From: Flavobacterium luteolum
GTDB taxonomy: Bacteria; Bacteroidota; Bacteroidia; Flavobacteriales; Flavobacteriaceae
Direction: 5' to 3'
Assembly: GCF_027111275.1 (NCBI RefSeq)
Contig: NZ_CP114286.1
Coordinates: 3,706,501-3,770,500 of the forward strand
DNA: 64,000 nucleotides
Positions 32,856-41,588 of the stretch are shown here, in pieces (within the stretch, counting starts at the first letter, position 1; each line of letters begins with the position of its first letter). The position numbers and the translations under genes were made by a program. The notes below the pieces were generated by a model. It searched no databases, had not been told where the DNA came from, and was given only the letters and a program-made list of their open reading frames with translations.

Positions 32856-33740
32856 TTATAAAGTTTTTGTTGGCTCGGCTTCTCTTAGGTTTTGATTCTC
32901 TAAGATTTCTTTTAAATAAGGATTTACGATGTTTTCAATATCGCCTTCAGAGATATTTAAAGCTTCTGGATCTGATGCTAATTGCAACCATGGTTTTGGG
33001 CTATCAAAATTATAAGTTCCAAAAACTACCACGGGAGTACCTTTTACTTTTACATTTTCTTTATCCTTCAGAATCCATTCGTCAGCAAATTTATAAAGGT
33101 ATTTAGCGTCTTTTTCTAATAGTCGTAAGCAAGAATGTGACGCAGGATATCCCGGCAATGCATATTCGTGAAAACCAACTCCCAATTTATTTTCGATATT
33201 AAAATTCCATTTTAAATCCCATTCGTCATTAAATGTACTGGTGGTTTGTTCTGCTTTCCAATTGGTGAAAAACAATCCAGTAGGAGTAGGGTCTTTTTTT
33301 CTTCCCATATTAGTTGGACCTGTACGAACTAATTCACCATTTTCATAAGCGGCAAAAGCTTGAGTTGGATACGAAAAAAGGATAATTTTTGATACTTCTT
33401 CTAAAGCAGAAACATGTAATGGAAAGGGCAAGTAATAAACCAAATCACCGCTAAAATCTGCAGGAATTACAACTGAATCCAGTTTTTTAAAATTGGCTTT
33501 GTCGGTTCTATTCAAAGCGTAAACAATATCCATTTTAGAACTGTCGGCTTCATTTAACTTGAGCCAGTCTTTGGTTTTCTCGATTTGATACCCAATCGTT
33601 TCAGGCTTTTTGTGTTCAATTACCTTTTTTTTCTCTTTTTTATTTTCAGTCAGTGTGATGGTATCGGTTTTTTTACAAGAACCTAATAAAACCAACATCA
33701 AGATCAGTAGTATGTTTGCTGTGTAATATAACTTTTTCAT
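32856..33740 (-). CDS. L,D-transpeptidase (YkuD domain), lipoprotein
   Basis: The 294-residue protein has a lipoprotein signal with the Cys at about 22 (LLGSCKK) and a Lys-rich linker. The YkuD domain runs from about 115 to 240, with FHEYALPGYPASHSCLRLL carrying His191, His202, Cys204 and Arg206; the usual ASHGC is ASHSC here. Such enzymes form 3-3 crosslinks in peptidoglycan or attach proteins to it. GRKKDPTPTGLF is the typical N-terminal part of the domain. It is monocistronic. Confidence 0.88.
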   Translation of the reverse strand: MKKLYYTANILLILMLVLLGSCKKTDTITLTENKKEKKKVIEHKKPETIGYQIEKTKDWLKLNEADSSKMDIVYALNRTDKANFKKLDSVVIPADFSGDLVYYLPFPLHVSALEEVSKIILFSYPTQAFAAYENGELVRTGPTNMGRKKDPTPTGLFFTNWKAEQTTSTFNDEWDLKWNFNIENKLGVGFHEYALPGYPASHSCLRLLEKDAKYLYKFADEWILKDKENVKVKGTPVVVFGTYNFDSPKPWLQLASDPEALNISEGDIENIVNPYLKEILENQNLREAEPTKTL

Positions 33741-33830
33741 AGGTCGAATTTTTATGAATATAAAGTTATAAATCTGATAGCTGAAAAGGGTTACATAATT
33801 TTTTGAATTGGTTTCGGGATTTACATTTTA

Positions 33831-34403
33831 TCAAATAATACTCATTTGATGTAACTCATTTAAAATTATTTTAAAGAGTTCTAATATTTGATCTAGTTTT
33901 TGTAAATCTGCAGTTTTTCCATCAAAATAAAAAGATAGTTCAAATTGATTTTCAGGGAGTTTTTGTTCCCAAATTCCTTTGTGATCAGAAATTTGAATAT
34001 TTACGTCTTTGATTTCTAAAAAAAGAGAACGGATTACTGTGTTTCGCAATAAGGACTTAATTTTTAATTCATTATTGCTTTTAATGATGAATGCCTTGTC
34101 AAAATCCTCAGATCCAATTTGAATATCTTGTGCTCCAAATAATTTCTCAATCTTACGAATAAGTCCTTCCTTATATATTTCAAATCTAAAATCATTATTT
34201 GAATTAATAGGAACAATAATTCTTGTCATTTCGGTACTGTATTTTCCAGACCAAAGCGTGTAATTATCAAATATAATTTTCCAGTTTTTATATATAATAA
34301 CAACAGAATCTGACTGCCAAGAATAGCCGTCCTTAAAAATTCCGTTTGTTTTATTTGCAAATTCTTTCCAAATATTTATTTTGCTATCATTTTTTTGGTG
34401 CAT
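33831..34403 (-). CDS. Hypothetical protein, possibly DUF3137-like
   Basis: The 190-residue protein has no signal peptide or membrane segment. Its middle, IGSEDFDKAFIIKSNNE, faintly resembles the FDKAF stretch of DUF3137 proteins, but I do not claim membership. Predicted secondary structure is mixed, with many Trp and Ile residues in strands (WKIIFDNYTLWSG). It starts 14 bases after the NUDIX gene on the same strand and may be cotranscribed. Its role is unknown. Confidence 0.6.
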   Translation of the reverse strand: MHQKNDSKINIWKEFANKTNGIFKDGYSWQSDSVVIIYKNWKIIFDNYTLWSGKYSTEMTRIIVPINSNNDFRFEIYKEGLIRKIEKLFGAQDIQIGSEDFDKAFIIKSNNELKIKSLLRNTVIRSLFLEIKDVNIQISDHKGIWEQKLPENQFELSFYFDGKTADLQKLDQILELFKIILNELHQMSII

Positions 34404-34417
34404 ATAAATTATTGTAA

Positions 34418-35002
34418 TTAAATCAAGCCTTTTATTTTAGCATGCTGCAAAAGCATAATAGTTTTTGCATCAGTGATTTCTCCAGATTCAATCATGGCGT
34501 AAGCTTCATCAAAAGTATACTCCAGAACTTCTATGTTTTCCTGTTCAGCATCAAGTCCGCCACCAGAACTTACTTTCATATTTTCGTCATATTCTCCCAC
34601 AAACAGATACAGAATCTCTGTTACAGACCCCGGAGACATATAGGTTTCGATTACTTTTTGAACTTTTGTTAAACGATATCCTGTTTCTTCTTCTGTTTCA
34701 CGAATAATAGCTTGTTCGGCATTGTCTTTGTCTAAAAGTCCTGCACAAACCTCAATCATCATTCCTGTTTTATTTCCGTTAAGATAAGTTGGTAAACGAA
34801 ATTGTCTTGTTAGTACAACCGTTTTCTTAGCAGTATTATATAATAATATTCCAGCACCATTTCCGCGATCATAAACTTCGCGAATATGAGATTCTACTTT
34901 TTCGTTTTCTTTTTTGTAGTTAAAAGTAACTTTGTTCAATATATACCAATTATCTGATAATAATTTGGTGTCTGTTATTTCGATTTCTGGATTCTTTCTC
35001 AT
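34418..35002 (-). CDS. nudK: NUDIX hydrolase, GDP-mannose pyrophosphatase NudK-like
   Basis: The 194-residue protein carries the Nudix box GLLDKDNAEQAIIRETEEETG (quote trimmed: AIIRETEEETG) with the expected Glu residues. The upstream block REVYDRGNGAGILLYN and later YMSPGSVTEILYLFVGEY match NudK, which splits GDP-mannose and related sugar nucleotides. It is cytoplasmic. It lies between purA and a hypothetical gene on the minus strand. ADP-ribose pyrophosphatase activity is the main alternative. Confidence 0.85.
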   Translation of the reverse strand: MRKNPEIEITDTKLLSDNWYILNKVTFNYKKENEKVESHIREVYDRGNGAGILLYNTAKKTVVLTRQFRLPTYLNGNKTGMMIEVCAGLLDKDNAEQAIIRETEEETGYRLTKVQKVIETYMSPGSVTEILYLFVGEYDENMKVSSGGGLDAEQENIEVLEYTFDEAYAMIESGEITDAKTIMLLQHAKIKGLI

Positions 35003-35023
35003 CTGAAAAATTATTTCATAAAA

Positions 35024-35049
35024 AAAACGCCCTGATTATCAGAGCGTTT
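35024..35049 (-). terminator. Terminator of purA
   Basis: AAACGC and GCGTTT flank an inner CTGAT/ATCAG stem, with bulged C and A. On the minus strand a run of seven T follows. Confidence 0.7.
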
Positions 35050-35056
35050 AAATGTA

Positions 35057-36328
35057 TTATTTTGTTATTGTTTGTTTTCTATCTGGTCCAACCGATACAA
35101 TTTTGATTGGCACTTCGATTTCTTTTTCAATAAACTCAATATATTCTTTTAGCTCAATTGGCAATTGATCGTAAGATGTTAATCCAGTTAAATCCTGTTT
35201 CCATCCTTTAAACTCTTTGTAAACCGGAGTAACGTTTTCTGGCTCAATGTTGTAAGGGAAGTGAGAAATGTTTTGTCCTTTGTAGTTGTACTCCGTACAA
35301 ACTTTTAAAGTTTCGAAACCAGAAAGTACATCACCTTTCATCATCATTAACTGAGTAACACCATTTACCTGAACAGCATATTTTAAAGCAACAAGGTCTA
35401 ACCATCCGCAACGTCTTTGTCTTCCTGTTACAGAACCAAACTCGTTACCCACTTTTGCCATTGTAGCACCAACTTCGTCAAAAAGTTCAGTAGGGAAAGG
35501 TCCGCTACCTACACGTGTAACGTAAGCTTTGAAGATTCCGTACACTTCTTTGATTTTGTTAGGAGCAATTCCTAAACCTGTACAAGCTCCAGCAGCAGTA
35601 GTATTTGATGAAGTTACGAAAGGATAAGTTCCGAAATCAACATCTAATAAAGATCCTTGAGCTCCTTCGCAAAGAATAGATTTTCCAGCTTTTTGAGCTT
35701 GGTGCATGTATTCTTCACTGTCAATGAAATCTAATTTTTTAAGATCTTCAATAGCTTCAAAGAATTCTTTTTCTAGTTCAGCTAAGTTGTATTGAATGTT
35801 AACATCGTAGAAAGCAATCATAGCTTCGTGTTTGTCAGCCAAAGCTCTGTAACGATCTTTGAAATCTTCTAATTCGATATCTCCCACACGTAAACCATTT
35901 CTACCCGTTTTATCCATGTAAGTTGGTCCAATTCCTTTAAGAGTAGAACCAATTTTTGCTTTTCCTTTTGAAGCTTCAGAAGCTGCATCAAGCAAACGGT
36001 GAGTTGGTAAGATTAAGTGCGCTTTTCTTGAAATGATCAATTTCTTTTTGATGTCAAGGTTAAATTTCTCTAACCCTTCAATTTCTTTTTGAAAAACTAC
36101 AGGATCAATTACAACACCATTTCCGATGATGTTTACTGAGTTTTTATGAAAAATTCCAGAAGGAATTGTTCTAAGTACGTGTTTAATTCCGTCAAATTCT
36201 AATGTATGTCCTGCATTTGGTCCTCCTTGAAAACGTGCAATAATATCATAATTTGAGGTAAGTACGTCAACAATTTTTCCTTTACCTTCATCTCCCCATT
36301 GTAATCCTAGTAATAAATCTACGGTCAT
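35057..36328 (-). CDS. purA: Adenylosuccinate synthetase
   Basis: The 423-residue protein starts with DLLLGLQWGDEGKGKIVDVL, which holds the GDEGKGK P-loop variant and catalytic Asp. QGGPNAGHTL with the catalytic His, STLKGIGPTYMDK, and the GTP-binding end SVGPDR (about 412-417) complete the family signature. It joins IMP and aspartate using GTP, the first step from IMP to AMP. The gene follows fur and spoT, an order I recall from other Flavobacteriia. Confidence 0.97.
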   Translation of the reverse strand: MTVDLLLGLQWGDEGKGKIVDVLTSNYDIIARFQGGPNAGHTLEFDGIKHVLRTIPSGIFHKNSVNIIGNGVVIDPVVFQKEIEGLEKFNLDIKKKLIISRKAHLILPTHRLLDAASEASKGKAKIGSTLKGIGPTYMDKTGRNGLRVGDIELEDFKDRYRALADKHEAMIAFYDVNIQYNLAELEKEFFEAIEDLKKLDFIDSEEYMHQAQKAGKSILCEGAQGSLLDVDFGTYPFVTSSNTTAAGACTGLGIAPNKIKEVYGIFKAYVTRVGSGPFPTELFDEVGATMAKVGNEFGSVTGRQRRCGWLDLVALKYAVQVNGVTQLMMMKGDVLSGFETLKVCTEYNYKGQNISHFPYNIEPENVTPVYKEFKGWKQDLTGLTSYDQLPIELKEYIEFIEKEIEVPIKIVSVGPDRKQTITK

Positions 36329-36421
36329 TCTGTTTTAATTTGCGTTGGGACAATCTAAGTCGTCCTACTGATTATGTAGTTAATTTTCTTTTTTAATTTT
36401 TTGAAAAAGTCTGTTTAAAGA

Positions 36422-36886
36422 CTATGAATTTGAGTTTTGCTTTTTGTTTCCGTAGAAATAAAGCGAATGATTTGTGATTTCAATATCAAAAATTTCTTCG
36501 ATTGTTTTTTTGATGGTTTGAATTCTTGGGTCACAAAATTCAATTACCTCACCAGAATCTGTCATAATGATGTGATCATGCTGTTTATCAAAATATGATT
36601 TTTCGTAGTAAGCCTGATTTTGCCCAAATTGATGTTTTCTAACCAAAGCGCAGTCCAACAATAACTCAATCGTGTTGTATAAAGTAGCTCTACTCACACG
36701 ATAGTTTTTGTTTTTCATTTTGATGTATAGATTTTCTATATCAAAATGCTCCTCGCTATCGTAAATTTCCTGAAGTATAGCATAACGCTCAGGAGTTTTG
36801 CGATGCCCTTTTTGTTCAAGATATAGTGTAAAAACATTTTTTACAATTTCTTGATTCTTAGTGTTGTCAGTTGAAATAAGTGTCAT
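36422..36886 (-). CDS. Fur-family transcriptional regulator
   Basis: Started at ATG 36886 the protein has 154 residues; the longer frame uses a TTG inside the -7 box. The winged helix shows [20 protein letters not shown] and [17 protein letters not shown]. The C-terminal dimer domain has [19 protein letters not shown]. The CxxC zinc pairs of many Fur proteins are absent; one Cys is in FCDP and one in DCALV. The metal sensed (iron, zinc, peroxide stress) cannot be decided. It lies between spoT and purA. Confidence 0.88.
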   Translation of the reverse strand: MTLISTDNTKNQEIVKNVFTLYLEQKGHRKTPERYAILQEIYDSEEHFDIENLYIKMKNKNYRVSRATLYNTIELLLDCALVRKHQFGQNQAYYEKSYFDKQHDHIIMTDSGEVIEFCDPRIQTIKKTIEEIFDIEITNHSLYFYGNKKQNSNS

Positions 36887-36892
36887 ATCCGG

Positions 36893-36900
36893 CAAAGATA
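36893..36900 (-). promoter_or_regulatory. -7 box of the Fur-family gene, leaderless candidate
   Basis: The minus strand reads TATCTTTG, then six bases, then ATG. Transcription from this box would start at or next to the start codon. Confidence 0.55.
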
Positions 36901-36974
36901 ATTTTTTATTTTTAATGAATAAAAGTTTCGGGTTTAAAGTTTCGTTACAAAATTCTTATAGTTTCCCTAAAAAG

Positions 36975-39194
36975 TTAGGTTCTATACTCTCTAGTAACCT
37001 TATCGACCCCGTCAATTTTCTTGATAGCGCTAATCATTTTTTTCAAAATCGTATTGTTTTTAACAATTACGGCAACCTGTCCGTGGAAAATTCCAGCATC
37101 GGTACTTAACGAAATACTCTGAATATTTACGCTCATATTGTTGGAAATTACCTTTGTTAATTGGTTGGTAAGTCCTAAAACGTCCATTCCTGTAATGTTG
37201 ATAATGGCTTTAAATTCTTCTTGAGAAGAGTCAATCCATTTGGCGCTCATGATTCTGTAAGCATAATTAGACTGCATTCCAATTGCATTCGGACAATCTT
37301 TTTTATGCACTTTTATTCCTTCATTAATGGTAACAAAACCAAAAACATCATCACCAGGAATCGGGTTACAGCATTGCGAAAGTTTATAATCTAACTTGTC
37401 ATGTTCGGTTCCGAAAACCAACATGTCATAATTGCTGCTGATGACTGGTTTGTGAATGTCCTCGTCTGCAGTGTCTTTTGTTCGCTTAATTTTATTTTTG
37501 AAGAAATTGATAAACGAATTGCTTTTTTGCGCAGCATAATCTTTTAACTGCTGATTTTCAATCGCACCAATTCCAACTCTATAAAATAAATCTAAGCTTG
37601 TTTTTAATTTAAAGAAGTTAACTAACTCGTTTGTAACTTGTTCGTTGAATGTTACTTTTAAGTGTTTTAATTTTCTAACAAGTAATTCTTTTCCTTCTTC
37701 CGCAATTTTTTTAGTGTTCTCGTTAAGAACGTTTTTAATTTTATTTTTAGCTCTTGAAGTCGTTACATATTCTAACCAGTTTACAGTTGGCTTCTGGTTT
37801 GGAGAAGTAATTACTTCAACTTGATCACCACTTTTTAATTCGTAATTCAACGGCACTAGACGCCCGTTTACACGAGTTCCTCGAGTTTTAATTCCGATTT
37901 CAGAGTGAATGCTGAAAGCAAAATCAAGAGAAGTAGCGCCTTTTGGCAACGATTTGATTTCTCCTTTTGGCGTAAAGACGAAGATTTCTTTAGAATATAA
38001 ATTCATTTTAAAATCTTCTACAAAATCAACCGCATTGGTTTCTGGATTTTCTAAAGCTTCGCGAAGAAGATTCAGCCAGGTATCCAGACCGCTTTCTTCT
38101 GTTGCGCCGTTTTTATATTTGTAATGCGCTGCATATCCTTTTTCGGCTATTTCGTCCATACGTTCGCTTCGAACCTGAACTTCGACCCAGCGTCCTTTTG
38201 GCCCCATTACGGTAATATGGAGCGCTTCATAACCAGTCGATTTTGGAGATGAAATCCAATCACGTAAACGGCTCGGGCTTGGTCTATAATGATCTGTTAC
38301 GATAGAATATATTTTCCAGGCAATAAATTTTTCTTCGTGCGGGTCGGCTTTATAGACAATTCTAAGAGCGAATTTATCATAAACTTCATCGAAAGTTACG
38401 TTTTGAGCACGCATTTTTCGACGAATAGAATAAATCGATTTTGGACGTCCTTTGATGATGTAATCTACACCTTCATTGTCTAAAGATTTTTTCAAGACAT
38501 CCGAAATATCTTTTATGTAAGCGTCCTGTTCTTCCTTAGTTTCACGAATTTTACTTACGATATCGTCATAAACTGCAGGTTCAGTATATTTTAATCCTAA
38601 ATCTTCTAATTTGGTTTTGATATTATACAATCCCAAACGGTGGGCAAGGGGAGCATAAATGTATAAAGTTTCAGATGCGATTTTGGTCTGTTTGTATTCC
38701 GCCATCGAATCCATTGTTTGCATATTATGAAGACGATCGGCAAGCTTAATTAAAATCACTCGAACATCATCATTCAGCGTCAGAATCATTTTTCTGAAAT
38801 TCTCAGCCTGCATTGAGGCATTCAAATCTTTTTGGACTAAAGATATTTTCGTAAGTCCTTCAACAAGCTGTGCCACTTTTGGGTTAAACAAACGCTCAAT
38901 GTCTTCAACGGTCATTGGTGTATCTTCTACAACATCATGAAGTAAGGCCGCGGCGATAGAGGTCGCGCCCAGACCAATTTCTGAGGCAACAATTTTTGCA
39001 ACTGCAATAGGATGAAAGATATAGGCTTCGCCCGATTTACGTCTCTGCTCTTTGTGAGCATCAACGGCAACATCAAAAGCTTTTCTAATTAATTTCTTGT
39101 CAGTAGGGCTTAAAGTTTGGTAACTTATTCGAAGTAATTCCTTGTATTCCTGCGCAATAGCTTTGTTTTCTTTTTCTATATCTATTTCTGTCAT
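36975..39194 (-). CDS. Bifunctional (p)ppGpp synthetase/hydrolase (RelA/SpoT family)
   Basis: The start at ATG 39194 (MTEIDIEKENKAI) is preferred over 39209; the protein has 739 residues. The HD hydrolase domain (about 45-200) has HPIAVAKIV and ALLHDVVEDT. The synthetase domain (about 235-350) has GRPKSIYSIRRKM and SPKSTGYEALHI. A TGS domain (about 390-455) and a C-terminal ACT domain follow. Both catalytic halves look intact, so this single enzyme probably makes and degrades the alarmone. It lies upstream of fur and purA on the same strand. Confidence 0.95.
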   Translation of the reverse strand: MTEIDIEKENKAIAQEYKELLRISYQTLSPTDKKLIRKAFDVAVDAHKEQRRKSGEAYIFHPIAVAKIVASEIGLGATSIAAALLHDVVEDTPMTVEDIERLFNPKVAQLVEGLTKISLVQKDLNASMQAENFRKMILTLNDDVRVILIKLADRLHNMQTMDSMAEYKQTKIASETLYIYAPLAHRLGLYNIKTKLEDLGLKYTEPAVYDDIVSKIRETKEEQDAYIKDISDVLKKSLDNEGVDYIIKGRPKSIYSIRRKMRAQNVTFDEVYDKFALRIVYKADPHEEKFIAWKIYSIVTDHYRPSPSRLRDWISSPKSTGYEALHITVMGPKGRWVEVQVRSERMDEIAEKGYAAHYKYKNGATEESGLDTWLNLLREALENPETNAVDFVEDFKMNLYSKEIFVFTPKGEIKSLPKGATSLDFAFSIHSEIGIKTRGTRVNGRLVPLNYELKSGDQVEVITSPNQKPTVNWLEYVTTSRAKNKIKNVLNENTKKIAEEGKELLVRKLKHLKVTFNEQVTNELVNFFKLKTSLDLFYRVGIGAIENQQLKDYAAQKSNSFINFFKNKIKRTKDTADEDIHKPVISSNYDMLVFGTEHDKLDYKLSQCCNPIPGDDVFGFVTINEGIKVHKKDCPNAIGMQSNYAYRIMSAKWIDSSQEEFKAIINITGMDVLGLTNQLTKVISNNMSVNIQSISLSTDAGIFHGQVAVIVKNNTILKKMISAIKKIDGVDKVTREYRT

Positions 39195-39402
39195 AACGGC
39201 ATAGTTCAAGTACTAAAAATAAGAATTAGTTTGAACATACGCAAGGCCATATGATTGCAGATTTTAGAGTGTAGGTTTTAGATTTTTGAAGGTGTAATTT
39301 TGAGAGTTTTGTTTGTAAAAAGAGCTTCGACTTCGCTCAGCTAGACTGTAAGGAAAATATATTTTAGATATAAATTCCAAAAAAGAGCAAAGCGATTTTT
39401 AG

Positions 39403-39510
39403 AAAATCAAAAATCAAAAATCAAAAATCAAAAATCAAAAATCAAAAATCAAAAATCAAAAATCAAAAATCAAAAATCAAAAATCAAAAATCAAAAATCA
39501 AAAATCAAAA
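39403..39510. repeat. Fourteen perfect tandem copies of AAAAATC
   Basis: From 39409 to 39506 the 7-base unit repeats 14 times without error, with partial units at both ends (AAAATC at 39403, AAAA at 39507). The tract reaches into the stop codon of the TrmH-type gene: the minus-strand TGA at 39507-39505 is part of the first unit. Confidence 0.95.
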
Positions 39511-40293
39511 CCCTCTTTGTTTTTTTGCTTCAAAAATTAAAATAGCGGCAGCAACAGAAACGTTCATGCTGTCAATTTCGCCTTGCATTGGGATAATGAT
39601 ATTTTGAGTTGCTTCGTCACGCCATTGTTGAGTTAGGCCAGTTGCTTCTGTGCCTACGACTAAAGCGGTTGGAGTAGTAAAGTTTTGTGTATGATATGAA
39701 GTTGAATTTTGTAAAGTTGCGCTATAGAAATTGATTTTTTTCTCTTTTAAAAATGCAATAATTTCTTCAGATGTTCCAGTTGCGATTTGATTGGTAAAAA
39801 GGCATCCTACGCTAGAACGAACAATATTCGGATTGTATAGATCACTTTTTGGATTGGCAATTAAAACAGCATCTAAATTGGCTGCATCGGCTGTACGTAA
39901 AACAGCACCGATATTACCTGGTTTTTCTAAAGATTCGACAACCAAAATTAATGGATTATCAGATAATTTTAAATCGGATAATTTTAAAGATTTGGTTTTT
40001 GCTACAGCTAAAATTCCTTCTGTGGTATCGCGATAAGCTAGTTTTTGGTAAACTTCTTTATTGATTTCGATAATTTGAAACGGATTCTGAATCAGTTTGT
40101 TGATTTCTGATTCTGAAACTAATTCTGGTAAAAATAGAACAGTTTCGATTTCGTAACCGCCTTTGATAGCTAATGAAATTTCGCGTTGTCCTTCAATCAA
40201 AAATGTGCCGGTTTGTTTTCTGGCTTTGGATTTTTCTTGAAGTAAAACCAAAGATTTGATAAACGGATTTTGAATTGAAGTGATTTGTTTCAT
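39505..40293 (-). CDS. TrmH/SpoU-family RNA 2'-O-methyltransferase
   Basis: The 262-residue protein has an N-terminal substrate-binding domain (TGTFLIEGQREISLAI) and the SPOUT knot with LVVESLEKPGNIGAVLRTAD, LVVGTEATGL and IIIPMQGEIDSMNVSVAAAI. These are the three motifs of SpoU methyltransferases, which use S-adenosylmethionine to methylate ribose in tRNA or rRNA. The N-terminal domain resembles that of RlmB or TsnR types. Its stop codon merges with a heptanucleotide tandem repeat. Confidence 0.93.
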   Translation of the reverse strand: MKQITSIQNPFIKSLVLLQEKSKARKQTGTFLIEGQREISLAIKGGYEIETVLFLPELVSESEINKLIQNPFQIIEINKEVYQKLAYRDTTEGILAVAKTKSLKLSDLKLSDNPLILVVESLEKPGNIGAVLRTADAANLDAVLIANPKSDLYNPNIVRSSVGCLFTNQIATGTSEEIIAFLKEKKINFYSATLQNSTSYHTQNFTTPTALVVGTEATGLTQQWRDEATQNIIIPMQGEIDSMNVSVAAAILIFEAKKQRGF

Positions 40294-40346
40294 TTTTTTA
40301 AGCGACTAAGATTCTAAGGCGCTAAGGTACTGAGTTTTTTTCTTCC

Positions 40347-40374
40347 TGCAAGGTTTTTAAAACCTTGTAGGTTT
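40347..40374. repeat. Hairpin CCTGCAAGGTTTT / AACCTTGTAGG
   Basis: An inverted repeat with one mismatch upstream of the TrmH-type gene. It may be a dispersed element; it has no T tail. Confidence 0.5.
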
Positions 40375-40384
40375 GTTTCAAAAG

Positions 40385-40445
40385 TTTTATAGCCACTAAT
40401 TCACGAATTTTATTTTTAATAATTCGTGAATTAGTGGCTATAAAA
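40385..40445. repeat. Perfect 25-bp inverted repeat
   Basis: The arms at 40385-40409 and 40421-40445 (TTTTATAGCCACTAATTCAC and its complement) pair perfectly over 25 bases around an 11-base loop. It lies five bases past the stop of the alkaline-phosphatase-fold gene and probably ends or protects that transcript. Confidence 0.8.
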
Positions 40446-40449
40446 AAAA

Positions 40450-41535
40450 CTACTTCTCAAAAATTTCTTTAATCTCAGTTTCTACAGGATGATCGGTTTT
40501 GAAATCATATCTCATCAATTTTGCTAACGTTTGAGCAAACTGTTTTTGGTAAAGTTGAGAATTTGTCTTGATTTCACCTTTTGCTGCAATTTCTGGCCCC
40601 ATTGCGGCGAACCAAATTTCTGAAGCGCCGGGAACATCAGAACCGTGATCGGTCCATTGTGCTTTTACTTTGTCACCACGTCCGTGATCGACTGTTATGA
40701 AAAGAGTTGTTTTGTTTTTGTATTGTGGATCATTTTGAACAAAATTCCATATTTCCTGAATCCATTTGTCGACTTGGTTTGCAGCATCCAAATACGAACG
40801 ATATTGTGCATGATGCGCCCATTCGTCGGTTTCGCCATAAGCGATATAAAGCACTTTGGGTTTTTTATTTTTTAATTCATCCATTGCCTGATAATGCGTA
40901 AAGACATCTAGGCATTCATCCATGTGAAATGGTTTGTAAGAGTTGTCACGCATCTCATTTAATAAGAGTTGCGCTGCTGTTGGCTTATTTCCGCCTACTT
41001 TATCAAATGCTGAAATTACAGGAAATCCGCTTCTTTCTTCATTTAAAATTCGGTCAAAAGCATCCCAAGCACCAAAAGCGGCAACTTTTCCTTTTAGTTT
41101 AGTCTGCTTATTTAAAAATTCCAAAACATTTACATTTGGATTGGCCTTATATCCATTTGAGTTCACTTTTAAATCTACATTTCCAGTCATGATTTCGCTA
41201 TAGCCAGGATAGCTAAACCAATACGGATTAGCGACATCGACTTTGTTTTCTAAATCACGATTTCCATAAATCTGACCTTTACTAGCAATTTCAGACCAGA
41301 AAAAAGGCATTAGTTTTTTACGCGCTTCTTTTATATCGGCATCGCCATATTTTTTATAAATATAAGTGCTGTCTCCCTGATTGAATTTTTTATCGTTGGC
41401 AATTGCAGGATCAATTCCTTTAAAAACTTCTTGCCATCTAAAACCGTCTGTAGTGATGATAATGATGTTTTCTGTTTTTTGAGCGGTGGTTAAAAAGCTT
41501 ATTAAAACAATCGGAATTAAAAATATTTTTCTCAT
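40450..41535 (-). CDS. Exported alkaline-phosphatase-superfamily phosphodiesterase
   Basis: The 361-residue protein has a signal peptide ending near FLTTAQ. The superfamily metal ligands are visible: IIIITTDGFRWQEVF (Asp at about 30, where nucleotide pyrophosphatases have a following Thr nucleophile), YGETDEWAHHAQYR, ITVDHGRGDK and DHGSDVPGASE. It is related to type I phosphodiesterases and sulfatases but has no sulfatase Cys motif. It should hydrolyse a phosphate mono- or diester in the periplasm. Substrate is unknown. Confidence 0.82.
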   Translation of the reverse strand: MRKIFLIPIVLISFLTTAQKTENIIIITTDGFRWQEVFKGIDPAIANDKKFNQGDSTYIYKKYGDADIKEARKKLMPFFWSEIASKGQIYGNRDLENKVDVANPYWFSYPGYSEIMTGNVDLKVNSNGYKANPNVNVLEFLNKQTKLKGKVAAFGAWDAFDRILNEERSGFPVISAFDKVGGNKPTAAQLLLNEMRDNSYKPFHMDECLDVFTHYQAMDELKNKKPKVLYIAYGETDEWAHHAQYRSYLDAANQVDKWIQEIWNFVQNDPQYKNKTTLFITVDHGRGDKVKAQWTDHGSDVPGASEIWFAAMGPEIAAKGEIKTNSQLYQKQFAQTLAKLMRYDFKTDHPVETEIKEIFEK

Positions 41536-41588
41536 TAGATTTTTATTTAATCATTTTACATTTCACAAAAAAAAACATTTCACAACTT

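Noticed and set aside
39403..39510. Possible CRISPR-like repeat array
   Set aside because: The unit is only seven bases and copies are contiguous with no spacers; it is a simple tandem repeat.
40450..41535. Second sulfatase as FGE client
   Set aside because: The protein lacks the C/S-x-P-x-R sulfatase motif and instead carries phosphodiesterase-type metal motifs.
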